DNA from: Bacteroidota bacterium
GTDB taxonomy: Bacteria; Bacteroidota; Bacteroidia; Chitinophagales; Saprospiraceae
Assembly: GCA_030147525.1 (NCBI GenBank)
Contig: JASBVF010000056.1
Location: forward strand, 62,001-126,000
DNA length: 64,000 bases
Direction of reading: 5' to 3'
Shown: in pieces, positions 9,049 through 17,189 of the stretch
How positions within the stretch are numbered: the stretch's first letter is position 1
How the letters are laid out: the number at the start of each line of letters is the position of its first letter
Translations under genes and position numbers: made by a program
The notes under the pieces: generated by a model
Seen by the model: only the letters and a program-made list of their open reading frames with translations
The model's database searches: none
Told to the model about the DNA's origin: nothing

Positions 9049-9789
9049 TTAATTAAACACCCCGTGCAGCAACTCCGTCTCCAGTTTGATTGCCTTCGGA
9101 AACAGCAGGTTGTTCTCGAGGTGGATGTGCCGGTGCAGATCCATCTCGAACTCTCTCAACTCATTGAAGCTCAGCTGGTAAGACGTGCATGCATCGAGGG
9201 GTGGCGTATAGTTGTTGCTCAGCTCCCGGATTTCTTTCATCAACTCGCCTGCCCGGTCGTGTTCCAGTTCCATCACCTCAATCGGGCTGGAAATGAAAGG
9301 TTGCCGGGGCATGAGTACCTCGTTCGCCGTGCGATAAGCCGCAACCAGCCGTTTCACATAAGGGAAAAGAATGTTTTCCTCTTTGAACATGTGGTGGGTT
9401 AGTTCACCGGCAAGTTCATGCCACAGCTCAGCGATTTTTACCAGGTTCGGATACTTTTCTCCGTGCTTGTCCGCCACTTTCTGGGTGTGTGCCAGCATAA
9501 CGGGAACCATCTCCCGGACGTAGCTGTGGTGCTTGAACATGATGTAATCCGCTAGCTTGTCCAGAGACATATTCTGAAAGTCTTCACCAATGAATTTGGT
9601 GTTTTTCCGGAAAATAACTTCCAGTTTTTCAGTCACCTCGTCAACGTTGAGGCCCTGACTTTTGCAGGCATCTTCGAGGGTGCGTTTACCATTGCAGCAA
9701 AAGTCAAGCTGGTATTTTTCAAAAATAACAGCTGCCCCGGATTGCTGCGTCACCAGTTCTGCCAATGTGATTTCACGAAGATTTTTCAT
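9049..9789 (-). CDS. ric: Iron-sulfur cluster repair di-iron protein (Ric/YtfE/ScdA type)
   Basis: The 246-aa protein is read from ATG 9789; the frame reaches a TTG at 9795 that I reject as start. Residues about 3-55 form the ScdA N-terminal domain with the family's CC motif (YQLDFCCNGKRTLEDAC). A hemerythrin-like HHE region follows, with conserved His and Glu spread over MFKHHSYVREMVPVML, ELTHHMFKEENILFPYVKR, MELEHDRAGELM and LHRHIHLENNLLFPKA. Ric proteins release iron to repair Fe-S clusters damaged by nitric oxide or peroxide in the cytoplasm. The neighbouring NO reductase and Rrf2 regulator support that role. Its leader shares an unusual hairpin arrangement with norB. Confidence 0.93.
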   Translation of the reverse strand: MKNLREITLAELVTQQSGAAVIFEKYQLDFCCNGKRTLEDACKSQGLNVDEVTEKLEVIFRKNTKFIGEDFQNMSLDKLADYIMFKHHSYVREMVPVMLAHTQKVADKHGEKYPNLVKIAELWHELAGELTHHMFKEENILFPYVKRLVAAYRTANEVLMPRQPFISSPIEVMELEHDRAGELMKEIRELSNNYTPPLDACTSYQLSFNELREFEMDLHRHIHLENNLLFPKAIKLETELLHGVFN

Positions 9790-9801
9790 GATCAAAAAAG
9801 T

Positions 9802-9842
9802 TTAAAAAGAAGCCGGGCAAAGCCGAAACCCCGCCCAGCTTC
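9802..9842 (-). terminator. Hairpin with T-run between peroxidase and ric
   Basis: On the minus strand GAAGCTGGGC (9842-9833) pairs with GCCCGGCTTC (9818-9809), ten pairs including one G-T wobble, followed by TTTTT. It looks like an intrinsic terminator of the peroxidase gene, but it ends only 20 nt before the ric ATG, so it may act as an attenuator or 5' leader of ric. Confidence 0.65.
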
Positions 9843-9843
9843 C

Positions 9844-9854
9844 ATCCAAAGTGA
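9844..9854 (-). promoter_or_regulatory. TCACTTTGGAT element upstream of the ric hairpin
   Basis: On the minus strand TCACTTTGGAT stands one nucleotide before the ric hairpin. The same 11-mer directly precedes the norB leader hairpin (14356-14366). TCACTTTG differs at one position from the Bacteroidota -7 consensus TANNTTTG, so it could be a core promoter element; no clear -33 partner was found. Confidence 0.4.
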
Positions 9855-9929
9855 AGTGTTGTTTTCTGACCGAGTTAGCAAGCAGCAGGCAGGCGAGCAT
9901 TCCACCCACTGCGGTTGCTAACTGCGATT

Positions 9930-11843
9930 TTATTGTTTGACAAATCGTTTCTGCCCGACCCTTCCGTCTGATTGAATAGTCAAAATGTACAACCCGGAAG
10001 TGCATTCAGCAGGCAGGGTCAAAGTCAGTGTGTTGTTGCCATCGGACAGCAAAGCATCCCGTTGGAGCAGGATCCGGCCCTGCAAGTCAGCGATCCGGAT
10101 GACGGCCTCCTGGCGGCTCGTTGCGGGTATCCGCAGGAAAATCATTTCCCGTGCGGGGTTCGGGTAGAGCGCCAGCTCGATCTCACCTGCCTTGCCGGTT
10201 TCCTGTGTGCCAGTGAGGAACGATTTTGCTTTGAAAATGTCATCCTGAACGATGGTCACCGGCGTATTCCGGCGAATGACATCAGCCAGTCTTGTGTTTT
10301 TGATGAATTGTATTTCTTGCGGTGAAATACCGGGATCAGCTTCGTAGTAAAAGCGGTCGCCATCCCGCAGCGCCATGAATTGCTGTTCGATGATGGTCAT
10401 GGCCGTTTTACCAAAAAGGGCATCCGGCATGTGATTTTCAGACAGCATACCCACCCAGGGATCAATTTTATTGATGTCGCCGTACACGAATTCCATGGTC
10501 AGGTTCATGAGCGGATCGGAAGACATTTCCGTGAAACTGGTCAGTGGATCCAGTCCAAATTCCGTACGAATCGTGTTGTAATCCGGTAAGCCCCGCTCCC
10601 GTCCCCGCTCGATGTTGATGGCGGCCAGGTCCATGCCACCGGCGCCGGGTGCGCCGAAGAGGAAATTCCGGAGATCGTCCACCAGTTTACAATCAAAATC
10701 CTGCTGCACAACGGTTGCCATGCCGATGAGGTAAGGCTCGATGCCGCCGACCGCCATGGTTGCGTTCGGGTTGAAAAAAGCATCCCGCAGCAGGATGTCG
10801 CCTTCCGGCAGGTATTCGCCGTCATTGTCCATGCGTACCAGCAGGCTGTTGATGGTGGTGTGTCCGTAGCGATAGGCTGCGGCAGAAAAAACGTTCAAAA
10901 TACCTGCATTTTCAGCAACGTCGTAACCGCTGTACGGAGGCACGTGCATGCCCATGGCCGGCAGCCATTCTTCGTAAACGATGGCCTGCATTTGTCCGCC
11001 CACCAGCTTGCGGGCGTGCTGGTAAAGCTCCTCATCCGTCCAGCCGGGATTGCTGACTTTGAGCACATCGCAAAGGCGGTTGTGCTCCCGCACAAACAGC
11101 GTGTGCATGGCCGTCAGAAACGGATTTTCATTCGCCCTGACATCGCCCGCCACGAACCATTTTTGAACGAAAGGCATTGGCATGGCCATTCCGGGCGCCG
11201 TTGGGTCAATCGCCCCGTCTTCCTCGCCGGTAACCGTATTCCACGGAAGCAGGTTGCCTGCTGACACCCTTAGTTTTCCGTCGGAAAAAGTGCGCAGCCA
11301 GGCAGCCCGTTCCTCATCGGAGCCGTACACTGCAGATGCATCGATGTAGGCACTGATGGAGTTTACAAACATGCGTGGATTAGAGACTGAAGTACCGGTC
11401 GTTGGATCATAATCTGAGCGTTTCATAGGAATTCCGACCAAACCGGTGCCTGCCGGATCGAAGAAAACATCGCCGGCGGGAATAGGAATGGTCAGACCTT
11501 CGGAGGGATGATCTTCCACAAGCGTGATATCGTGGTCGATGAATTGACCCCAGGCCCAACAGTAAGAACTGAGACTCCGGGGGTCGTTCGCCAGCGTGTT
11601 TTGCATGAAAAGCGAATTGCTGATGAACCGAGGGTTCGGACGGTCAGCTCCGGCAGGTTCAGAGATGCCATCGGCATAACCGAAAGCTCCAGGGTTGAGC
11701 TGGTTTACGCCTGCTGAACCCCAGCTTTTGTTTACCAGGTTGTTGTTGTAGCCGTCCAACGTGCGATTACTTTGGGTAAAAACGCCTCCGGCAACCAACA
11801 TCGCCAGTGCTGTTGTGAACATGAATTTTGTAAAATTTTTCAT
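9930..11843 (-). CDS. Secreted animal-type heme peroxidase with T9SS sorting tail
   Basis: The 637-aa product has a signal peptide (to about residue 23, VAGGVFTQ). The animal heme peroxidase domain covers about residues 30-530, with the distal motif WGQFIDHDIT (His ligand side and Ca-binding Asp), an ETNPF-like ANENPFLTAMHTLFVREHNR helix and the proximal-His region AAYRYGHTTINS. Residues about 555-637 are a type A T9SS sorting domain (ALYPNPAREMIFLRI, ending VGQKRFVKQ). It should act outside the cell, oxidising small substrates or halides with peroxide. Its location between ric and norB ties it to nitrosative or oxidative stress, but the substrate cannot be read from the sequence. Confidence 0.92.
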   Translation of the reverse strand: MKNFTKFMFTTALAMLVAGGVFTQSNRTLDGYNNNLVNKSWGSAGVNQLNPGAFGYADGISEPAGADRPNPRFISNSLFMQNTLANDPRSLSSYCWAWGQFIDHDITLVEDHPSEGLTIPIPAGDVFFDPAGTGLVGIPMKRSDYDPTTGTSVSNPRMFVNSISAYIDASAVYGSDEERAAWLRTFSDGKLRVSAGNLLPWNTVTGEEDGAIDPTAPGMAMPMPFVQKWFVAGDVRANENPFLTAMHTLFVREHNRLCDVLKVSNPGWTDEELYQHARKLVGGQMQAIVYEEWLPAMGMHVPPYSGYDVAENAGILNVFSAAAYRYGHTTINSLLVRMDNDGEYLPEGDILLRDAFFNPNATMAVGGIEPYLIGMATVVQQDFDCKLVDDLRNFLFGAPGAGGMDLAAINIERGRERGLPDYNTIRTEFGLDPLTSFTEMSSDPLMNLTMEFVYGDINKIDPWVGMLSENHMPDALFGKTAMTIIEQQFMALRDGDRFYYEADPGISPQEIQFIKNTRLADVIRRNTPVTIVQDDIFKAKSFLTGTQETGKAGEIELALYPNPAREMIFLRIPATSRQEAVIRIADLQGRILLQRDALLSDGNNTLTLTLPAECTSGLYILTIQSDGRVGQKRFVKQ

Positions 11844-11865
11844 GGGAGAAAATTTTGATTGTTTT

Positions 11866-11894
11866 AAAAAGCAGGCGGACTTTGTGCCGCCTGC
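11866..11894 (-). terminator. Intrinsic terminator after norB
   Basis: On the minus strand GCAGGCGG (11894-11887) pairs perfectly with CCGCCTGC (11878-11871) around an 8-nt loop, followed by TTTTTAAAAC. It lies just downstream of the norB stop and 28 nt before the peroxidase ATG. Confidence 0.8.
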
Positions 11895-11915
11895 AGGAAT
11901 GCTTTCTCGATAAGA

Positions 11916-14303
11916 CTATATTGAAAGAACTTCTTCCTGATCTGGCTCGATGACGTCCTCCGGCGTTGGATCCAACTCCTCGACAGCCTCCGACGGCGGC
12001 TTTAGCGAACGTGCCCTTGAAACGATAAACCACGTCAACGGAATCACACCGGCAAAAAAGAAGATGGAAGCCCCGACACCCCGCAGCCAGGTCAGTGTTT
12101 CAAAAATGCCACCTCCGATAAATTCATGCGAACGGGCATACCACAACCCCGAATCCACCACCGCCTTGAACTGTATCGCCCCGGCCGGGAACAAATCCAT
12201 GATCACCATCAGCATCAGCCCACCGTTGATGGCCCAGAAGGAGAGTTTCACCACCTTCTCGCTCCAGCGGTTGGGCCGCAACAGCAATCTCGAGGCGAAC
12301 AGGGCGGCAGCCAGCGAAATATTGCCGTAAACGCCCATCAGCGCTGCGTGTGCGTGGTTGACGGTGAGGTAGGTTCCGTGCTCGAAATAATTCATGATCG
12401 GCAGGTTGATGATGATGCCCATGACGCCTGCTCCGAAGAAATTCCAGAAGTTGACGGCAATGAGAAACAGGAAAACTTCCGGAAAGCCGAAGTCGCCCAG
12501 GTGCTTCCGCTCGAGGCCGTTGATGGCCATTTTGGGCATGTTTTTAAAACGCCAGGCCTCCACCGTCAGCAGGATCAGCGGCACGAATTGCAGGGTAGAA
12601 AACACAGAGCCGAGCGCCATCGTGGCCACCGGTTTTGCATTCCAGTAAAAATTGTGGGAAATGCCCAGCAAGCCCGTTCCGAGAAATAAAATCGTCGCAA
12701 AAAATACCACCCGGATGGCTGCCTGCCGGCTCACCAGCCCCATCAGCACCATCAGGTAACTCACGATGACGGTGATGAACACTTCGAAAAACGCCTCCAC
12801 CCACATGTGAATGACCATCCAGCGCCAAAAGTCGGCAATGACGAAGTTGGTCTCCGGCTTGCCAATAAACCCGGACAGGAAAAGCAACGGAATACCAATG
12901 ACGGAGTAGATAATCCAGTTGGGCAGGTTCCAGGGTTCGCCCCTGACAAATGCAGGTTTAACACCCCGGTACACCACCACGCCCCACAGCACGAAGATGA
13001 CCATGAGCAGTCCCTGGTAAATTTTACCAAAGTCAACATACTCCCAGCCCTGGTGTCCCAGTTCGTACCACCAGTCGCCCAGCATTCCTTTGGGACCTAA
13101 AACCATCCCGGCCAGCGAACCTCCTACCAATACGAAGAGCAGCACAAAGAGCAGATTTATCAAGGGAAGCTGGCCGGGAATTTCTTTTTTCGATAAAATA
13201 GGCAGGATGAAAATAGACGATGCAATCCAGCAAGTCGAAATCCAGTACAGCGACAGCATCAGGTGCCAGCTCCGGGTGATGTTGACCGGGAGTACTTCCG
13301 ACGTGTGAATACCGAAAAAGCCGAGGAAATTGACAAAATCATTGATCGTAAAAATACCGCTCACCACCTGCAGGAAAAACAGCACGATGGCTACCAGAAA
13401 AAACTTGAACGTGGCCCGCTGTGTGGGGGTGGGTTTGAAATTCTGCACCCGTTCCACGGTCATCAGATCTCGCTTCGGCGGCTTGAAAAACTTGTTCGGG
13501 AGCTGGTTGTACTGGCCGATGTAGTACAGCACGATGCCGCACATCAGCACGAACGCCAGCATGCCCAGTACGCTCCACAGCACGACCGGTGAAGTAGGCG
13601 TGTTCCCGGCATCGGGATCGTAAGGCCAATTGTGTGTGTAACTGAACCCACTCCCCGGTCTTTCAGCGACGCAAACCCAGGCGCCCCAGAAGTAGAAGGA
13701 AGCCAGGTTCTCCACCTCTTCACGGTTGGTGATGTAGTCCTTCGGCGGAAATGAGCCATCCGGATTGTTGTCTATGAAAATGTCGGTGTAATACTTCTTC
13801 AGCTTCGTCAGGGCGTAAGTCTGAGCATCGGAAAGGATGACGATATTTTCTGCTTCGTTGTAGTTGTTCTGCTTCAGTTCGGTTTTGATGTTTTCACTGA
13901 TAATCTTCAACTCCATGTCCGTTGCCTCACGACCGTACTCCTGTTTGAAGGATTCAACGTAGTATTCCTGCATGTACACCGACGTCAGGTGCAGTGCCTC
14001 CGCTGTAAAATCAGGCCCCCGCTGCGCACCGTCGCCAAAGAATGAGCCGTATTCCATCAGGGCGTATTTATGAAAAACCTTCTGCCCTTCCTCAATCGTC
14101 GTTTTACTGATCAAAACTTCACCTTCGCTGGTCTTGAATCCGGTCATCGGCGGGGCATCGTTGTAGGTCTGATACCCGATCATCCCCACCCCGGCGATGC
14201 TGATGATCAAAATGAATAGCAATGGCTGCCACCAGTTCTTCGTATTCATGAAGTAGCTGATGCTCTTTGTTCCATTGCTGGAGGGATCTAAATTCTGTTT
14301 CAT
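11916..14303 (-). CDS. norB: Quinol-dependent nitric oxide reductase (qNOR)
   Basis: The 795-aa product is the right length for a single-subunit qNOR, which reduces two NO to N2O in the inner membrane using quinol. The N-terminus has one membrane helix and a periplasmic domain (residues about 35-235, MTGFKTSEGEVLISKTTIEEGQK, then YFWGAWVCVAERPG). A 12-helix heme-copper-oxidase-like core follows. Visible metal or heme ligand regions are ITRSWHLMLSLYWIS, MVIHMWVEAFFEVF and TVNHAHAALMGVYGN. The final 30 residues are an acidic tail. It is followed by the peroxidase and ric, and preceded by the Rrf2 gene. A candidate operator and a leader hairpin lie upstream. Confidence 0.97.
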   Translation of the reverse strand: MKQNLDPSSNGTKSISYFMNTKNWWQPLLFILIISIAGVGMIGYQTYNDAPPMTGFKTSEGEVLISKTTIEEGQKVFHKYALMEYGSFFGDGAQRGPDFTAEALHLTSVYMQEYYVESFKQEYGREATDMELKIISENIKTELKQNNYNEAENIVILSDAQTYALTKLKKYYTDIFIDNNPDGSFPPKDYITNREEVENLASFYFWGAWVCVAERPGSGFSYTHNWPYDPDAGNTPTSPVVLWSVLGMLAFVLMCGIVLYYIGQYNQLPNKFFKPPKRDLMTVERVQNFKPTPTQRATFKFFLVAIVLFFLQVVSGIFTINDFVNFLGFFGIHTSEVLPVNITRSWHLMLSLYWISTCWIASSIFILPILSKKEIPGQLPLINLLFVLLFVLVGGSLAGMVLGPKGMLGDWWYELGHQGWEYVDFGKIYQGLLMVIFVLWGVVVYRGVKPAFVRGEPWNLPNWIIYSVIGIPLLFLSGFIGKPETNFVIADFWRWMVIHMWVEAFFEVFITVIVSYLMVLMGLVSRQAAIRVVFFATILFLGTGLLGISHNFYWNAKPVATMALGSVFSTLQFVPLILLTVEAWRFKNMPKMAINGLERKHLGDFGFPEVFLFLIAVNFWNFFGAGVMGIIINLPIMNYFEHGTYLTVNHAHAALMGVYGNISLAAALFASRLLLRPNRWSEKVVKLSFWAINGGLMLMVIMDLFPAGAIQFKAVVDSGLWYARSHEFIGGGIFETLTWLRGVGASIFFFAGVIPLTWFIVSRARSLKPPSEAVEELDPTPEDVIEPDQEEVLSI

Positions 14304-14322
14304 GCTTAAATTGTTTCAAAAC

Positions 14323-14355
14323 AAAACCGGCTGAAGCGTGACCCCCTCCGGTTTT
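14323..14355 (-). promoter_or_regulatory. norB leader hairpin
   Basis: AAAACCGG and CCGGTTTT form an 8-bp stem with a 17-nt loop, directly after TCACTTTGGAT (14366-14356) and ending exactly 20 nt before the norB ATG. The ric leader has the same order and the same 20-nt spacing. It could be a 5' stabiliser, an attenuator or a protein site. Confidence 0.5.
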
Positions 14356-14379
14356 ATCCAAAGTGATGGGAAAATAATT

Positions 14380-14395
14380 AAGAGTTTTTTGTCTT
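14380..14395. promoter_or_regulatory. Candidate Rrf2 operator upstream of norB
   Basis: AAGAGTTTTTTGTCTT is an imperfect 16-bp palindrome that aligns with AAGACAAACTTGTCCC at 14895-14910 and AGGACTATTTTGTCTC at 17022-17037. Shared positions give a consensus near ARGACWAWTTTGTCTY. It lies about 80 nt upstream of the norB start. Confidence 0.6.
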
Positions 14396-14400
14396 AAATA

Positions 14401-14422
14401 GGGGCAAAAAATTTTGACCCCC
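14401..14422. terminator. Candidate terminator after the Rrf2 gene
   Basis: An imperfect palindrome built from GGGGGTCAAAA and TTTTTTGCCCC sits just downstream of the Rrf2 stop and upstream of the norB operator. The stem is GC at the base and AT in the middle, so it may equally be a regulatory site. Confidence 0.4.
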
Positions 14423-14438
14423 TTCGGCCATCACTTTT

Positions 14439-14876
14439 TTACCCGCTCAAACGCAGTCGGTTTTCGCTGATTTTCGTTCCCAGTTCTGCCAGCGAAGTGG
14501 TCGCAAATTCATCTTGCAGCGCAGCTTTGGTTACCTTCCAGAAATCATGCACCGGGCATGGTTCAAACTCTCCGCAGCCGGGCAGACCCAGCAGGCAGGA
14601 ATCGAAAAAATTTTCTCCCTCGAGGATTTTCACCACGTCGATCAGGAAGATTTCTTCCGCCGGTAATTTCAGGGCGATCCCGCCGTTGGGGCCCCGGTAA
14701 GACTCCAGCAGACCACGCTGTGTGAGTGATTGCAGAATTTTGGTTAAGAAATGGAAAGAAATACTCAGTTCTTCCGACATCTCCCGAATGCTCACGTATT
14801 CACTTTTATCTTTTTTGGAAACGATATACAACAACGCCCTTAACCCGTAAACACTGGCTTTCGATAATACCTTCAC
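14439..14876 (-). CDS. Rrf2 family regulator, NsrR/IscR-like with three Cys
   Basis: The 145-aa product is read from GTG 14876 (MKVLSKASVYGLRALLYI); a TTG at 14912 would place the start before the predicted transcription start. The winged helix occupies residues about 1-65 (SIREMSEELSISFHFLTKIL, then GLLESYRGPNGGIAL). Three Cys at about 94, 101 and 107 (SCLLGLPGCGEFEPCPVH) match the Fe-S-binding region of NsrR and IscR, with one extra residue in the first spacing. Position beside norB and ric suggests an NO sensor. A palindrome overlaps its own transcription start, implying autorepression. Binding of NO or a cluster is inferred, not shown. Confidence 0.88.
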   Translation of the reverse strand: MKVLSKASVYGLRALLYIVSKKDKSEYVSIREMSEELSISFHFLTKILQSLTQRGLLESYRGPNGGIALKLPAEEIFLIDVVKILEGENFFDSCLLGLPGCGEFEPCPVHDFWKVTKAALQDEFATTSLAELGTKISENRLRLSG

Positions 14877-14894
14877 TTTGGATTTTTTATATTT

Positions 14895-14941
14895 AAGACA
14901 AACTTGTCCCAAAATAACGCCAAATATTTTTTTCTTCCAAA
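14895..14941 (-). promoter_or_regulatory. Promoter and operator of the Rrf2 gene
   Basis: Reading on the minus strand, TTTG (14941-14938), 20 nt, then TTATTTTG (14917-14910) form a Bacteroidota promoter with a 7/8 match to the -7 consensus. The palindrome AAGACAAACTTGTCCC (14895-14910) begins at the -7 element and covers the expected start near 14903, a classic repressor position. The same block recurs at 17022-17067. Confidence 0.75.
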
Positions 14942-14975
14942 TGAAGTAAAGTTTTTTTTGAAATCCGGCGTCATT

Positions 14976-16793
14976 TCAATGCCCCGCTGCCACAAGGTTT
15001 TCTTCTTCGATGAATTGTAATTGGTCCAATTCTTCGCCCAATCGTTCCAACTCATCCACAAAACTGTCAGGACCATCCCCCAACTTCGTTTTCATTGACG
15101 CAGCCAATTCTTTGTAGTACGCTACCCCATCCTTCAGGTTGTCCTGATATTTTGTCAAAAACTTCAAATCCTTGCCAGTGGCAGGCACCCCGATTTCTGT
15201 CATTTTTTCTTTCAGAAAATCAATGTTGAGCCTCAGTTCTTTGATGAAAAGATTTGGCCGTCCACTCCTTTTTATCAGGTTGATTTTACCGTAAATATGA
15301 TCCGTCATTTCCTGCAGGGAAACGATCGTCGAGAAGTGCGAAAGATTTGGTCCCGGACAAACGGAAACTCCCGTTCCTTCCACTTTCGTGTCCAGGTTGT
15401 TGACCAGCAAAGCTGAAGTACCCAGGCCCACGCAGATGCAGGTTTTGTCTACAATCCTGGCAAAGGCTTTTGCGTACGAATCTTCGTCTAAGCCCTTGGT
15501 TTTCAATTCTTTAATTTTCAAATACTGGTACTCCCGTGAGGCCGTGCAAATACCTTCTTCCGAAAACTCGGCACTCAACGCCAGGTACTTTTTGGGGCAG
15601 GAACTGCCGGGTCTTCCCTTACTGATGAATTGCTGTTTTTCAAGCTCCTTGGTATTTCTCCGGATGGAATTGAAGCGCACGCCCAGCGGTGAAATATCGC
15701 TGAGGTACAGGTCTTCCTCCGTTGCATCTTTCAGTAATTCGAGCGTTTCAGCATCCACGTTGGTTACCTCCGGCACGAGCAGGAAAGGAGTTCCCCAGCC
15801 GACAGAATCGAGTTGGTAATGATTCAGCAAAAACCGGTGCTCAGCTGCCGTACCAACGCCACCCTGCGCCGTAATTTTCATTTCCGGAGGAGCCTGGGGA
15901 GCGGGTAGATCCCTGCCCTTGAGCGCTTCGGTGTAAAGTTCGAAGGTTGCCTCGATCAGCGACGCACGGTTGTTTTTGAACTCTTCCAAAATCGGCCCCA
16001 GCAAAAAACCGTCAGCCGGAAAGGCATGGCCGCCACAGTTCAATCCTGACTCAATCCGGTATTCCGAAACCCACAGTCCTTTTTTCGCCAGAAATTTCCC
16101 CTGGATGAGAGCCGACCGGTAGTCGCTCACTTTCAGCGTGATTTTCTTTTTGAAAACGCCGTTTTCATCCGGATAAAAATCAGCGAACGTTTCCAGATAG
16201 CCGTACAGCCTCGGATTCATCCCTGCGGAAAGGATGACCGACGACTCGAGCATACTTTCCGCAAAACCCCGCAGGGCGGCGTGCGCATCGTTGAATTCCG
16301 TGGGCAGGGCCTCGTGATTGCGAAAATTAACCTTATCAACTTTGGTCATCACGTTCACGTCAATCGATCCCGGTGTCAGGTTTTTCTCCACCCACTGCCG
16401 GGTAAGCTGTTCATCCCTTGCTTCGGCGATCAGAAGGAATTTTTGCTTGAATTTTGACGAATCCGGCAGCAAATTCAGGTATTTTCGGAATGGACCGTCC
16501 TGCTCGAATACCGACTTTTTCACCTCCTCAATTTTAGTCTTCACCAAGCTGTCCATCAGGTTCAGGTAGGCAGTAATCCGCCGGGCCCTGAAGTCTTCCA
16601 TCTTGTTTGAAATGGCCTGAAAAGGCAACTCAAACTTTTTGCAATAAAATGCCCGCATTTTTTCCATCAGCCCGTCATCGACCAGCGAAATGGCCGAAGC
16701 AATGCCGAATGGGGCAACTTTCAACGGTGTATCAATCGTAAAACCGATGCCCATGACAGGTATGTGAAAATCGTGCTCTTGGTTAAATTTCAT
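14976..16793 (-). CDS. 605-aa TIM-barrel-like protein with five conserved-looking Cys, function unknown
   Basis: I do not recognise a named family. The N-terminus MGIGFTIDTPLKVAPFGIASAISLVDDGL resembles flavin-dependent TIM-barrel enzymes. GLNCGGHAFP (about 250-259) and ITAQGGVGTAAEH (about 307-319) recall the GGH and GG(I/V)G phosphate-binding motifs of nitronate monooxygenase or PfaD-like proteins. The C-terminal half carries Cys at about 399 (GSSCPKKY), 416 (GICTAS), 452 and 454 (KTCICVGLG) and 479 (SVCPGPN), which could hold an Fe-S cluster. No signal peptide or membrane segment is seen, so it is cytoplasmic. Its promoter is nearly a copy of the Rrf2 gene promoter including the operator, which places it in the NO regulon. 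Flavin and cluster binding are inference. Confidence 0.75.
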   Translation of the reverse strand: MKFNQEHDFHIPVMGIGFTIDTPLKVAPFGIASAISLVDDGLMEKMRAFYCKKFELPFQAISNKMEDFRARRITAYLNLMDSLVKTKIEEVKKSVFEQDGPFRKYLNLLPDSSKFKQKFLLIAEARDEQLTRQWVEKNLTPGSIDVNVMTKVDKVNFRNHEALPTEFNDAHAALRGFAESMLESSVILSAGMNPRLYGYLETFADFYPDENGVFKKKITLKVSDYRSALIQGKFLAKKGLWVSEYRIESGLNCGGHAFPADGFLLGPILEEFKNNRASLIEATFELYTEALKGRDLPAPQAPPEMKITAQGGVGTAAEHRFLLNHYQLDSVGWGTPFLLVPEVTNVDAETLELLKDATEEDLYLSDISPLGVRFNSIRRNTKELEKQQFISKGRPGSSCPKKYLALSAEFSEEGICTASREYQYLKIKELKTKGLDEDSYAKAFARIVDKTCICVGLGTSALLVNNLDTKVEGTGVSVCPGPNLSHFSTIVSLQEMTDHIYGKINLIKRSGRPNLFIKELRLNIDFLKEKMTEIGVPATGKDLKFLTKYQDNLKDGVAYYKELAASMKTKLGDGPDSFVDELERLGEELDQLQFIEEENLVAAGH

Positions 16794-17189
16794 CTTTGCT
16801 CAGATTTGCCCAGGCGCTTGTAAACCGGCAATCATGCCTCCCGACTTTGCTGACGGGTGCATGCCATGCCTGGTTCCAGGTTGAGTAGCGGAACCCATTT
16901 GATCAAAAAAAATGAAGGAAAATGTTCAGCTCGTCTGACATTTTCCGGATTCCGAAAGAGCGGCTTGCCTTACCCAAAAAACTAACCTGTAGTCGTACAC
17001 GCACGCTGGAATTTTATATTTAGGACTATTTTGTCTCAAAATAACGCCAAATAATTTTCCCGGCCAAGGGAAGCCGGAAGTTTTTAATTTTTTGATCGAA
17101 ATCGAATGCTGTTTTTTCCCTTGGTTTCCGCTTCGTAGCTTTGTCCAAGCCTCTGAATCCGCCATTTTTCTCACCAAAATTTTATTAAA
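16794..17189. promoter_or_regulatory. Divergent intergenic region with long leader of the 605-aa gene
   Basis: No gene is seen in these 396 nt. They contain the operator-promoter at 17022-17067, a leader hairpin with a 9-bp stem (16917-16925 with 16938-16946, 12-nt loop), a TTTGATCAAA palindrome near 16900 and, for the rightward gene, TAGCTTTG at 17136-17143, a perfect TANNTTTG element. The leader of the 605-aa mRNA would be about 235 nt, unusually long. Confidence 0.5.
17022..17067 (-). promoter_or_regulatory. Promoter and Rrf2-type operator of the 605-aa gene
   Basis: On the minus strand TTG (17067-17065), 20 nt, TTATTTTG (17044-17037), then palindrome AGGACTATTTTGTCTC (17022-17037). The block from TTTGGCGTTATTTTG through TAAATATAAAA is nearly identical to the one in front of the Rrf2 gene and has the same orientation relative to its gene. 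Confidence 0.72.

Noticed and set aside
11916-14303. Cytochrome-dependent NO reductase (cNOR) or cytochrome oxidase
   Set aside because: The long N-terminal periplasmic domain and length of 795 aa fit the single-subunit quinol type, and no norC is adjacent.
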